From NCBI GenBank assembly GCA_963735495.1, contig CAVTLG010000009.1, positions 1 to 64,000 of the forward strand: a stretch of DNA of 64,000 nt, given 5' to 3'. Under the pieces are notes generated by a model. That model had not been told where the DNA came from. It was given only the letters and a program-made list of their open reading frames with translations, and ran no database searches. This DNA is from CAVTLG01 sp963735495. Its GTDB lineage: Bacteria > Chloroflexota > Ktedonobacteria > Ktedonobacterales > Ktedonobacteraceae. Made by a program: the position numbers and the translations under genes. Below are positions 55,214 through 63,378 of this stretch, piece after piece; positions within the stretch are counted from its first letter, which is position 1; each line of letters opens with the position of its first letter.

Positions 55214-55463
55214 AAACATCATCCGAATAATAGAAGCCAGTGTATCATTGGGTCATGAATGTCAAGAAAGCATTGGCCCATCTGAAAACATTGCCAGAGC
55301 TATTCTGTTGCTGGCTTCTTCCATCGATACTCTGTACATTGGCGTTCTTCTCTGGATAGCTACCTGCACCTTCCATCATCCCAGTTGTTGATTGAAGTAA
55401 ATCTTAGCTCTTCCACTGTTTTGGTTACAGCTCAACAACGTTCAAGAGAAACACTGAAAGCTC
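55214..55463. other. Spacer without a gene
   Basis: No coding texture. Its right end leads into the MerR-type promoter. Confidence 0.4.
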
Positions 55464-55494
55464 TTGACCTCAAGCTCTTGAGGTATTTTATACT
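55464..55494 (+). promoter_or_regulatory. MerR-type promoter with dyad in a 19-bp spacer
   Basis: -35 TTGACC at 55464-55469, 19-base spacer, -10 TATACT at 55489-55494. The perfect palindrome ACCTCAAGCTCTTGAGGT (55467-55484) fills the spacer, the arrangement MerR proteins act on by DNA untwisting. The start codon at 55501 lies where transcription should begin, so the message may be leaderless. Confidence 0.8.
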
Positions 55495-55500
55495 ACGGAC

Positions 55501-55955
55501 ATGAAGAAGACGTCATCTCTTGAGCATCAAGAAACCTATACCATTCACGAAGTGGCTCAAAGAAGTGGGTTGAGCATTCCGACCCTCAGATACTACGAAG
55601 CGATAGGGCTTGTGCCTCATTCTGGCGTGATACCAGCAGTGGTCATCGACGCTATAGTGCTGACACGCTCCAGATTATGGAGTCACTGGCAAACTTGCGT
55701 GCCGTTGGCATGAGCAGAGAAGAGATGCGTACCTATCTGACCCTTCGTGAGCAGGGCGACGAGACCGCAGTCGAAAAGCGAGCACTTTTTCAGGCACACG
55801 CCGAAGAAGTGGAGAAGCAGATTGCGCAGCTGCACATACGTCAACGTTACCTCTCGTTTAAAGTCACCTACTGGGATGCCCGGGCCCGTGGTGATCTGGA
55901 CGAAGCTGCGCGCATCGCTGGGGAGTACGAGAGTATCGTGAAGGATTTAAGATAA
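55501..55955 (+). pseudogene. MerR-family regulator, frameshifted
   Basis: Frame 1 from 55501 has the HTH: YTIHEVAQRSGLSIPTLRYY, EAIGLVP. Near 55615-55625 the signal moves to another frame: RDTSSGHRRYSADTLQIMES, then LRAVGMSREEMRTYLTLREQ and the coiled-coil effector part. Combined it is about 150 residues, normal for MerR. It is next to an SDR gene 20 bases downstream, typical of MerR-controlled oxidoreductases. No effector-binding Cys is obvious. Indel may be real or an assembly error. Confidence 0.75.
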
Positions 55956-55975
55956 CCAAGAAAGGCGGCAAGCAA

Positions 55976-56926
55976 ATGGCAGGATTACTCACAACACCGT
56001 TTGGTGCGACAACAACCGCGATGGAAGTCATTGAAGGGATAAATTTACGTGGAAAACGAGCGATTGTCACAGGTGGCTCAAGCGGGATCGGAGTGGAAAC
56101 GGCTCGCGCTCTGGCACAAGCTGGTGCTGAAGTGATACTCGCTGTCCGCAATACCGATGCAGGTGAACAGACAGCCCAAGACATCAGGCAGACGACAGGC
56201 AACCAGCATATTCATGTCGGGCTGCTCGACTTGTCAGACCTGCATTCGGTACGCGCGTTTGTGAGCGGCTGGGAGGGTTCACTTGATATCCTCGTCAACA
56301 ACGCCGGTGTCATGGCTATTCCAAAGCGGGAGGAAAGTCGACAAGGGCACGAGATGCAATTCGCCACGAACCACCTCGGCCACTTTGCGCTGGCGCTTGG
56401 TTTGCACGACGCTCTGGCAGCGACGGGCCATGCTCGTATTGTGTCGGTCAGTTCGGTGGGTCATATCAATGCGCCGGTTGATTTTGATGACATCGACTTT
56501 CACTATCGCCCCTATGACGCATGGGTCTCCTATGGACAATCCAAAACGGCCAACATTCTGTTTGCAGTAGAAGTAGCCAGACGTTGGGCAGATGATGGCA
56601 TCGTTGCCAATGCGTTGAACCCTGGTCGAATCGCCAGTACCAATCTTGCACGTTACACGAAAGATGCACCGATGAATCCCGCAGCATCAGGCCCGGCAAG
56701 TAGGGGGGTGTCGATGAAGAATATCGAGCAAGGAGCGGCGACCTCTGTTTTGCTGGCTGCTTCATCGTTCGTCGAGGGCGTAAGCGGTCGCTACTTTGAA
56801 GACGGTAACGAAGCTGGGCCGCATCAGCCCGGTATTCGTCGAGGCGTAGCGGCATATGCAACCGACCCTGATAACGCTGGAAGATTATGGAAGATATCCC
56901 AGAACATGCTCAACGAAGCACAATGA
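55976..56926 (+). CDS. Short-chain dehydrogenase/reductase
   Basis: 316 residues from ATG at 55976 after AAAGGCGG. NAD(P) site GKRAIVTGGSSGIGVETARA, structural LDILVNNAGVMA, catalytic Ser in RIVSVSSVGHINAP and YGQSKTANILFAV (Tyr-x-x-x-Lys). The retinol-dehydrogenase-like subgroup is suggested by the length and the middle insertion (ESRQGHEMQFATNHLGHFAL). Substrate unknown. Probably regulated by the MerR gene upstream. Confidence 0.9.
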   Translation: MAGLLTTPFGATTTAMEVIEGINLRGKRAIVTGGSSGIGVETARALAQAGAEVILAVRNTDAGEQTAQDIRQTTGNQHIHVGLLDLSDLHSVRAFVSGWEGSLDILVNNAGVMAIPKREESRQGHEMQFATNHLGHFALALGLHDALAATGHARIVSVSSVGHINAPVDFDDIDFHYRPYDAWVSYGQSKTANILFAVEVARRWADDGIVANALNPGRIASTNLARYTKDAPMNPAASGPASRGVSMKNIEQGAATSVLLAASSFVEGVSGRYFEDGNEAGPHQPGIRRGVAAYATDPDNAGRLWKISQNMLNEAQ

Positions 56927-56938
56927 CGTGGAAGCGTT

Positions 56939-57139
56939 TCTGGTACCGATGGAGAAGCCTTGTATGGAAAATTGCGCATTCAAGAAGTTCTAGAGGCGCT
57001 CATCGAGCAGGATCTGATCCAGCCTGTGTGATGCTACACTGAGCGGCCAAGCGGACAGAACTGGGCAACCTGGGAGCAGGGCTTAGGAGCAGGGCTGACC
57101 TCCCTTTTTCCTACATGGAAAGCGTACAAGAGCCAATAA
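56939..57139 (+). pseudogene. Remnant of an enterochelin-esterase-like hydrolase
   Basis: The frame reads DGEALYGKLRIQEVLEALIE and QDLIQPV, stop, then YTERPSGQNWATWEQGL and a short tail. These two pieces match residues in the middle and at the end of the intact esterase at 62172 (VRFHEVAEALIERNVIQPV, and HEWPSGHNWTTWEQGL). The piece between, with the Ser nucleophile, is deleted in frame, and the catalytic His is Gln. Its 3' end overlaps the end of methyltransferase 2 on the other strand. Confidence 0.75.
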
Positions 57140-58289
57140 TCAGCAATGGGATTCCCTGCTTCACCACCAACTGGTAACTCTGCGGGAGTGGCTCTCCCAG
57201 TGAGACAAACTCCTCATACGCGAGCTGGAGATCACGCCAGAACGGTCCTGAGCCATACACGTTTGCGTGCCATCCTTCTGTCCCCTGCCGCTGAAAACAG
57301 ACCAGGGACTGGCTGGCTGGCTCGATCACGAAGAGCGATTGTTTGCCTGTGTCGCGTTGCACCTGTTTGCTGATCTGGCACCCAGGAATACGCCATTGCA
57401 AGAACCAACGAAAGGCTGTATCAGAGAGCTTCTTGAGCAATAGATGGTCTTCCTCAAGGACGAAGGATGCATGACAGGTTTGTTGCAGCAGTTTCGCCGT
57501 CTGTATGTGTGGCACCCGCGTCCTCTCCGTGATCAGCGGCATAAAATACCAGGGCATGGGGAGAAAATGACCAACCACCTGCTCTGTCGTTTTCTCCACG
57601 AGGAGGAAGCTACTGGCAAGTGATCCCCACAAAAACAGGACGAGTTTGCCTCCTGGCCGTAATTGCTCTACCCATGAGTGAGGAAGCGTCGCTGCACTTG
57701 CGGTGGCAATAATACGATCATAGGGGCCTGCTTGTTCCCACCCGTCAAATCCATCACCGACGATGCCAGTCACACCCGATCCAATCACCTGCTCAAGTGC
57801 TCGCGCAGCAGTAGCGGCAAGTGAGGCATCATATTCAATCGTCACCACCTGACACGGATCTCCAGTGATGGTCGAGAGGAGTGCCGCATTATAGCCCGAT
57901 CCGGTACCTATTTCGAGCACCCGATGACCAGGCTTTACATCCAACACCTCTAACATGTTTGCCATCGCCGAAGGCATCGAGCTTGAACTGGTGGGCCAGT
58001 GTCGTTCGTCAATTTTGGTCACAAGTGCCTGATCCTGATAGACTGCTGCCAGGTAATCTTCCATCCCAATCTGCTGTGCAGTGACGAGCTTCCATGCCAT
58101 CGTCCGACTGGTCGTATCCTCCGCGTAAAAAAATGGCACAAATGCCTCTCGGGGAATGGTCAAGAAAGCCTGCTGGATGGCTGGCGAATGAAGCTGAGCG
58201 GATTGGAGCAGCACTGCTACCAGCTCCTGGCGTAGATGCTGAGAGCGCGCGTCGTGGGCATGGGGAAATGACGGGTGGGTGCTATTCAT
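57111..58289 (-). CDS. PIMT-like methyltransferase of graspetide cluster 2
   Basis: 392 residues from ATG at 58289, overlapping the ATP-grasp stop (ATGA). N-terminal helical region, then MANMLEVLDVKPGHRVLEIG, TGSGYNAALLS (motif I), VVTIEYDASLAATAARALEQ, GYDRII-type PYDRIIATASAATLPHSWVE and LRPGGKLVLFLWGSLAS. A long C-terminal domain (about 150 residues) follows, as in the ATP-grasp-linked methyltransferases and unlike plain PIMT (about 210 residues). Expected role: methylation of an Asp of the cyclised peptide, leading to aspartimide. Confidence 0.9.
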   Translation of the reverse strand: MNSTHPSFPHAHDARSQHLRQELVAVLLQSAQLHSPAIQQAFLTIPREAFVPFFYAEDTTSRTMAWKLVTAQQIGMEDYLAAVYQDQALVTKIDERHWPTSSSSMPSAMANMLEVLDVKPGHRVLEIGTGSGYNAALLSTITGDPCQVVTIEYDASLAATAARALEQVIGSGVTGIVGDGFDGWEQAGPYDRIIATASAATLPHSWVEQLRPGGKLVLFLWGSLASSFLLVEKTTEQVVGHFLPMPWYFMPLITERTRVPHIQTAKLLQQTCHASFVLEEDHLLLKKLSDTAFRWFLQWRIPGCQISKQVQRDTGKQSLFVIEPASQSLVCFQRQGTEGWHANVYGSGPFWRDLQLAYEEFVSLGEPLPQSYQLVVKQGIPLLIIGSCTLSM

Positions 58290-59272
58290 AGACGATACTC
58301 CTCTGTGTGAACAAGTAAATTGGCCATGGCCTCCTTGAGGGGCAACTGATCGTGCAGATGCCACTGCAACCAAAGGAACTGCCCATTGGGATTTAAATCG
58401 ATAAAAATATAGTCACCTTCCTCTGTCACCAGAAAGTCCATGGAGGAAAACTGGAGATCAAAATGACGGACCAGTGCAACAACCTTTGCCTTGAGATGCT
58501 CTGGAAGCTGGTGGACGCGATAGGTCAGACGATCATAGGCACGTCGAAAATCGATCTGCGCATCTTCATCCTGTGGAACATGCAGTTCGACGGCAAAAAT
58601 CTGCTGCCCGATCACCACGACCCGCAGGTTGAAGCAGACTGGGATGTATTCCTGGAACAAATGGGCGGTCGCCTGCACACCGCGAAGGGAGGAAAGATGC
58701 TCTGGCCGAATCTTACTGGTATACAGAAAACGTCTTTCCTCATCCTTTATTGCTCCATGAGAGACGGCCTTCAAAATGACGTTTCCGTGACAGGTTTCAT
58801 AGAATGCGCGAGCCGCCGCATGGTCATTTGTCACCATTGTCCGAGGAACTCGCAAGCCCAGGTGCTGCGCGATGGCAAGCTGTAATGGCTTCAACTCGGC
58901 ACTGCGAATACGATGGGCATGACTGACCCAGAGGGTTTGATGGAGGGTGAGGCTTTCAAGCACGCCGATCAGACCACGATTGGCTTCCTCCTCCAGAAAG
59001 GCTCTTTCACCAGGAGTATAGATCTCCGGGGCTTTGTACCGTTCTGGCCGACGCCACCAGATGCTCGTGAGTGAATCCAGAGAGGTCGCATGGCCTTGAT
59101 ACGTGATGGTCCCAGACCAACCAGCAGAAGCAAGCACTGTTTGCAGCACAACCTGGCCCGGAAAATCAGCGACATTAAAACAGAGAACATCAGCACCTCT
59201 CGCACGAACTTCTGTTGCAATTGGTGATACATGGGGATCTCCGGGTTGTGTTAAGATGAGGACACTTCCCAC
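58286..59272 (-). CDS. ATP-grasp peptide ligase, cluster 2 (TgmB/MvdD-like)
   Basis: 328 residues from GTG at 59272, which overlaps the last base of the precursor stop (TAGTG), so translation is coupled. VLILTQPGDPHVSPIATEV starts the pre-domain. CHGNVILKAVSHGAI and AHLFQEYIPVCFNLRVVVIG are nucleotide-binding parts, and YIFIDLNPNGQFLWLQ is the metal site (Asp where cluster 1 has Glu). Same order and length as cluster 1. Forms side-chain macrocycles in the precursor. Confidence 0.9.
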   Translation of the reverse strand: MGSVLILTQPGDPHVSPIATEVRARGADVLCFNVADFPGQVVLQTVLASAGWSGTITYQGHATSLDSLTSIWWRRPERYKAPEIYTPGERAFLEEEANRGLIGVLESLTLHQTLWVSHAHRIRSAELKPLQLAIAQHLGLRVPRTMVTNDHAAARAFYETCHGNVILKAVSHGAIKDEERRFLYTSKIRPEHLSSLRGVQATAHLFQEYIPVCFNLRVVVIGQQIFAVELHVPQDEDAQIDFRRAYDRLTYRVHQLPEHLKAKVVALVRHFDLQFSSMDFLVTEEGDYIFIDLNPNGQFLWLQWHLHDQLPLKEAMANLLVHTEEYRL

Positions 59273-59445
59273 TAATCCACGTCCTCATCTTCAACGGAAT
59301 CAGTTTTGACTGGTCCATCTCCCCCTGTTTGCGTTTCCGTTTCGGCACCAACCGTTTGATCGCCGTTGCGGGTAGGTTCTACCTTCTGTACAAAAAGCAA
59401 GCTAAAAGGAAGAATGAGCGGGTCAGAAACAGAAACGGTCTTCAT
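59272..59445 (-). CDS. Graspetide-like RiPP precursor 2
   Basis: 57 residues from ATG at 59445, seven bases after AAAGGAG. MKTVSVSDPLILPFSLLFVQ is the leader with the LPFxxLFV motif shared with precursor 1. The rest, KVEPTRNGDQTVGAETETQ, then TGGDGPVKTDSVEDEDVD, is Thr- and acid-rich and ends at the C-terminus, as cores do. A Gly-Asp-Gly is a possible aspartimide site for the methyltransferase. Short enough to be missed by automatic annotation. Confidence 0.82.
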   Translation of the reverse strand: MKTVSVSDPLILPFSLLFVQKVEPTRNGDQTVGAETETQTGGDGPVKTDSVEDEDVD

Positions 59446-59560
59446 CCGGGACTCCTTTCATCACGTCATTTTGCCTCGCATAAGTACGAGCATTAGGAAA
59501 GTATACAATACAATGGCAAAGTATACGAGGGGAACTCTCTTATAATCATCCCTCTAAACG
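59446..59560 (-). promoter_or_regulatory. Promoter region of precursor 2 with a repeated TATACTTT
   Basis: On the coding strand GTATACTTTGCC and GTATACTTTCC occur about 21 bases apart (around 59532 and 59511), 60-90 bases before the start codon. Either could be a -10 element. No SARP-type repeats were found close to these, so the boxes at 59743 may act from a distance. Confidence 0.4.
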
Positions 59561-59742
59561 GAGGTGACACGGTGTATTCCTCACATTCTATCGCTTGTAC
59601 CGAACTGATCTGGATTGAGCCTGATTGTCTTTCGCATCACGCTTCTTGATGAGCAATAGCCTGTTTTGTCTTTCTGCGCTTCCCATCGGGAACGACTCAT
59701 ACATTGCTCTTTCTGCGTTCTATTCTAGCATAGTTGGTGACT
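59561..59742. other. Spacer between precursor 2 and SARP 3 promoter
   Basis: No gene seen. Short CATCACGCTTCTTGATG-type hairpin near 59635-59652. Confidence 0.35.
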
Positions 59743-59846
59743 GGGACCAAAGTGGGACAGAAGATGGGGACCAAAGCGTGACCAGAGCGTGACCAAAGAA
59801 CGGCACAAAAAGTGTGTGTGCCATTGAAACAAGGGTATGGTATACT
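59743..59846 (+). promoter_or_regulatory. SARP-type direct repeats and promoter of SARP 3
   Basis: Five repeats: GGGACCA at 59743, GGGACAG at 59754, GGGACCA at 59767, GTGACCA at 59778 and GTGACCA at 59789; spacings 11, 13, 11 and 11. TATACT at 59841-59846 sits in GGTATGGTATACTACCGG, with CATTGAAA before it as in SARP 2. Strongest array of the three. Confidence 0.78.
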
Positions 59847-59918
59847 ACCGGAAAATAGAGAACAGTTTCATAAGTGCTACTGGACGAGAAAGATCGGAGG
59901 AGGAATACAGGAGGAACG

Positions 59919-61989
59919 ATGAGGCACAATCAGAACAATGCAACAGATGGGAAGCTGGTGACATCAGGCCCTTTGCTCCGTGTTTCTCTCTTTGGGCCAG
60001 TACTCTTACACTGGCTAGTCCCGACAGCGAGCGAGGAAGATGCCTGGCACCGTCGAACCTCAGCGCGGGCGCTCTTTTGTCTCCTGGTCTGCGCGCCTCA
60101 GCGACGCGCCAGCCGCAGCCAGTTAGCGGGCATCCTCTGGCCTGAGGTAGATGAGCAGCATGCTGTGGAGTCGCTGCGTGTGGCAACAAAAGCGTTACGC
60201 ACCGTTTTGCGTCCAGCCAGCGGAGAGGAACTACTACAATCCTTGTCCGGTGGTTTGCTTCAATTGGCCGATCAAACCCGGCTGGAGATAGATATCGATA
60301 CCTTTGAAGCGCTGGTACAGCAAGCCAGCACGAGTAGCAACGAGGATGAGGCACTCATCCTCTGGGAACAGGCCAGAGAGCTGGTGCATGGAGAGTTTCT
60401 GGCTGATTATGTCAGGGGGAGCGAGTGGAGCACCCATCGATGGATCAAGATTTCGACAACAAGCCTTGCGTGCATCTCGTCGTCGTATGATCCGCTCGCT
60501 GACCGACCTCTCCATCCAGCATGGGCAACAGGCACAGGCCGAAGCAATCTTACAAGAACATGTCATCCGTTTTCCAGGGGATCAGGATGCGCTGTTTCAC
60601 CTGGTAAAATTGCTTATCACAGATGAGCGCATCGCTGAAGCGCGCGAGTACTACCAGCGATGCAAGGTAGCCCTGGCCTCATCTGGCAAGGAACCAGCAG
60701 AGCATCTCAAGGCACTAGAAGAGCATTTCCGTACGCATGTTGAGCATGTGACAAACCTATCAATTAAGCCACTCACTGCTCCACCAAAGCTTCTCACCCA
60801 CCAGTATGGTGAGATAGGACCATCCTCTTTGCATGCCAACAGTGAAACACCTGTTCCCTTTGCATATAATCATGCACAAGATATAATGAGGAGAGTAGGT
60901 GAAAATGAAGAGCAACCAAGCACGAGATCTTTGGATATCGTGACTGCGCATGCAAGAGAAAACGGTGATGAATTGAACAGACGTGAAGCAGCCAAAACCA
61001 TCGGAACATTCGGCCTCCAACTGTTCGGGATACCTCTCTGGGAACAATTCTCGAAAGCATTAACGACAACTTCTTCTCTTGATGGATCAACGATTGAAGC
61101 ATACACGAAACTGACACAAAACTTCTGGCGGCTCAGTGAAACAGCCGCACCTTCTCTCCTTATTAGCCCTGTGGTCGGCCACTTTGAGATGATTACTCAG
61201 TTTTTACGCGACGTACCACCGCTCGCTTTCTATCAGCCTCTCTCTTCTCTTGCTGCTGAAGTTGCTCAAATTGCAGCCAGACTCTTCTTCGATATGAAAG
61301 GGTATAAAGATTCTACCACCTTTTATGACCTCTCAATTGAATTAGCTCAACGCGCAGGGAATCCCGTCTTACAGACGGTGGGGATCGTACGCAAAGCCAG
61401 AGATCTCCTTCAGATTGGGAACCCACAAGAGGGATACGCTCAGCTCCAATCTGCCCCACAACTCTCCACACAGCCTGGCGCTGCTATTGCCAAGGCATAT
61501 CTGGCAGCAGTCGAGGCGAAAGCTTCCTCCCAGCTAGGAGAGTCTCGTCTGTGTCTCCAAAAATTGCACGAAGCGGCTCAACTTGTTGAGAAGGGACACC
61601 CTGACGAAGATTTCTATTGGACCTCATTTGATGCCTCATTGCTCGGTGACTTCCAGGGAGATTGCTACTTACAACTCCACCGCTTACCTGATGCTCAGAA
61701 GGCTTTTCAGGAAGCACTCCAGCCGGACAACTCATCGTCGCTTCGTCATCAAGCGAGCGTTACTGTTGGACTTGCCAACGTCTTCATGCAGGAGGGAGAG
61801 CTTGAGAAAAGTTGTCATTTTGTCAATCAAGCTCTTGATGCTACCCTCCAAACACAATCATGGATGATCTTACAATATATTCTCGCATTCCGTCACAGGT
61901 TAGACACGTGGCAAGGGGAACCATGCGTAAAATATCTGGATGAACATATCAATCATGTCAGTAGGAAATTGCCCAATGTAGCAGTATGA
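59919..61989 (+). pseudogene. SARP/BTAD-family regulator 3, frameshifted
   Basis: From ATG at 59919 (after GGAGGAACG) the N-terminus is as in SARPs 1 and 2 (LRVSLFGPVLLHWLVP, SRSQLAGILWPEVDEQ, FEALVQQASTSSNED). At 60447-60451 the sequence has AGATTTCGAC where SARP 1 has AGATTCGAC, one T more, and the protein continues in the next frame (RQQALRASRRRMIRSLTDLS, then BTAD and a TPR-like C-terminus to 61989). Without the extra base it would be about 689 residues. C-terminal half differs from the other two. Real mutation or assembly indel. Confidence 0.85.
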
Positions 61990-62107
61990 TGTGCTCGTCA
62001 TTGGAGCAGGGGTGATTGGGACAGCCATCGCCTCTTCTGTTATGAGCACTTCCTTGAAAAAAAAGATGCGACAGCAATGGCAGCATGAGCAAAGAGTGCA
62101 ATAATGA
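61987..62107 (+). pseudogene. FAD-dependent oxidoreductase N-terminal fragment
   Basis: The frame reads QYDVLVIGAGVIGTAIASSV, the dinucleotide-binding GxGxxG start of DAO/glycine-oxidase-type enzymes, then unrelated Lys/Gln-rich sequence and a stop at about 62104. No start codon in frame except after a stop. It marks a deletion downstream of SARP 3. Confidence 0.65.
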
Positions 62108-62171
62108 GGGGATCGTTTCATTCACGCATTGATCAATCAGGGCGGTTTCTTGAAACGAGAGAGGGCTGACA

Positions 62172-63140
62172 GTGATTGAGATTCATGGGTCATACGCGAC
62201 TTTTCGACCTCCAGAAGAAGCCGCTTACCTGATAGGAGATTTCACCGACTGGGATGAGCATCCTCTTCCCATCTCCGGGCCGATGACACTTGAGTTTCCT
62301 CAGGGTGCCTCTATCGAGTACGCGTATCTGGACGCAGAGCAACAACCGCTGGCTGATCCCACCAACCACCAGATGCCGAAACATCCCTGGTATGACTACC
62401 ATCGCGCCTTCACTCTTTCGCTCAATCGCTTTGTCGAGCCTCCCAGACCATCTTCCTTTCAAGGCAGCGTCCGCAAGCACATCATCGAATCACCTACCTT
62501 TGCTTGTCCGCGTACGTATTACGTCTATGAGCCACCACGTGCGCCTGCTGCAACCCTGTACGTCCACGATGGAGCCGCTTTTTACCAAAAGGTACGCTTT
62601 CATGAGGTAGCAGAAGCCCTGATCGAGCGTAATGTGATCCAACCAGTGCGGCTTGTCATGATCGAACCACGCGACCGCCGAGCTGAATATTGGTTCAATG
62701 AACGCTATGAGACGTTTCTCCTCAAGGAAGTGATCCCGACGATTGAACGAGACTATGGCGAAACACAGGAGCGAGGACTCTGGGGAGCATCACTCGGAGG
62801 ATTGGTTGCGTTCTGGTTGGCATGGAGAAACCCTGACCTCTTTTCAAAGGTCGCCAGCCAATCTGGCTGCTTTACAGCCATACCAGGAGGGAAAGACGCG
62901 TATCATGATCCAGAATGGCTCACGGAGCAGTTTCGCCAAACCACTCGTTTGCCATTGCGTATTTCTATGGAAACAGGACAGATTGAATGGCTCCTGGCCC
63001 CAAATCGTCGCTTTGCTGCCATGTTGGCAGACAAGGGTTACACTCATCGCTATCATGAATGGCCCAGCGGGCACAATTGGACCACCTGGGAACAAGGTCT
63101 GGAACCTGGATTGACCTATCTCTTCTCGACAACAGCCTAA
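62172..63140 (+). CDS. Enterochelin-esterase-like hydrolase (esterase D/Fes type)
   Basis: 322 residues, start at 62172 (GTG, after GAGAGGGCTGACA). Residues 1-90 are an E-set/CBM48-like beta domain (YLIGDFTDWDEHPLPIS). The catalytic domain has YYVYEPPRAPAATLYVHDG, RLVMIEPRDRRAEYW, LWGASLGGLVAFWLA (nucleophile Ser), and WPSGHNWTTWEQGL (His). Fes-like proteins cleave siderophore or other esters. A remnant copy at 56939 next to graspetide cluster 2 hints that this family travels with these loci. Ester cleavage of a graspetide is speculation. Confidence 0.82.
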   Translation: MIEIHGSYATFRPPEEAAYLIGDFTDWDEHPLPISGPMTLEFPQGASIEYAYLDAEQQPLADPTNHQMPKHPWYDYHRAFTLSLNRFVEPPRPSSFQGSVRKHIIESPTFACPRTYYVYEPPRAPAATLYVHDGAAFYQKVRFHEVAEALIERNVIQPVRLVMIEPRDRRAEYWFNERYETFLLKEVIPTIERDYGETQERGLWGASLGGLVAFWLAWRNPDLFSKVASQSGCFTAIPGGKDAYHDPEWLTEQFRQTTRLPLRISMETGQIEWLLAPNRRFAAMLADKGYTHRYHEWPSGHNWTTWEQGLEPGLTYLFSTTA

Positions 63141-63152
63141 GCGAACGAAAAT

Positions 63153-63366
63153 ACCCATTGGGTGGTACCTGCTCACAGTGCCCATCAACGAGCCACCCAT
63201 TGCGCCAATAGCCACCTGCAAGATGGACTTGCACCAGATGGTCAAGAGGCATACGCTCCAGACAGGTATCTGGCGAGAAGTGATGGTTGATTGCGTTGAT
63301 AAACATATTTGTGGCATCGAGCAGTGTTGATGGACATTCGTTATCATCTGGGAAGCTTTTCCTCAT
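63153..63366 (-). pseudogene. DUF692/MNIO-family oxidase remnant
   Basis: About 70 residues: STLLDATNMFINAINHHFSP, then MPLDHLVQVHLAGGYWRNGW and LVDGHCEQVPPNG. This is the metal-binding core of DUF692 (multinuclear non-haem iron oxidases): the LLD-N-N segment, the VQ-HLAGG strand and the D-H pair. The family is about 280 residues and often modifies RiPPs, so a fuller RiPP locus may have existed here. Both ends are lost; the left end abuts the esterase. Confidence 0.7.
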
Positions 63367-63378
63367 GCCATTTTACGC

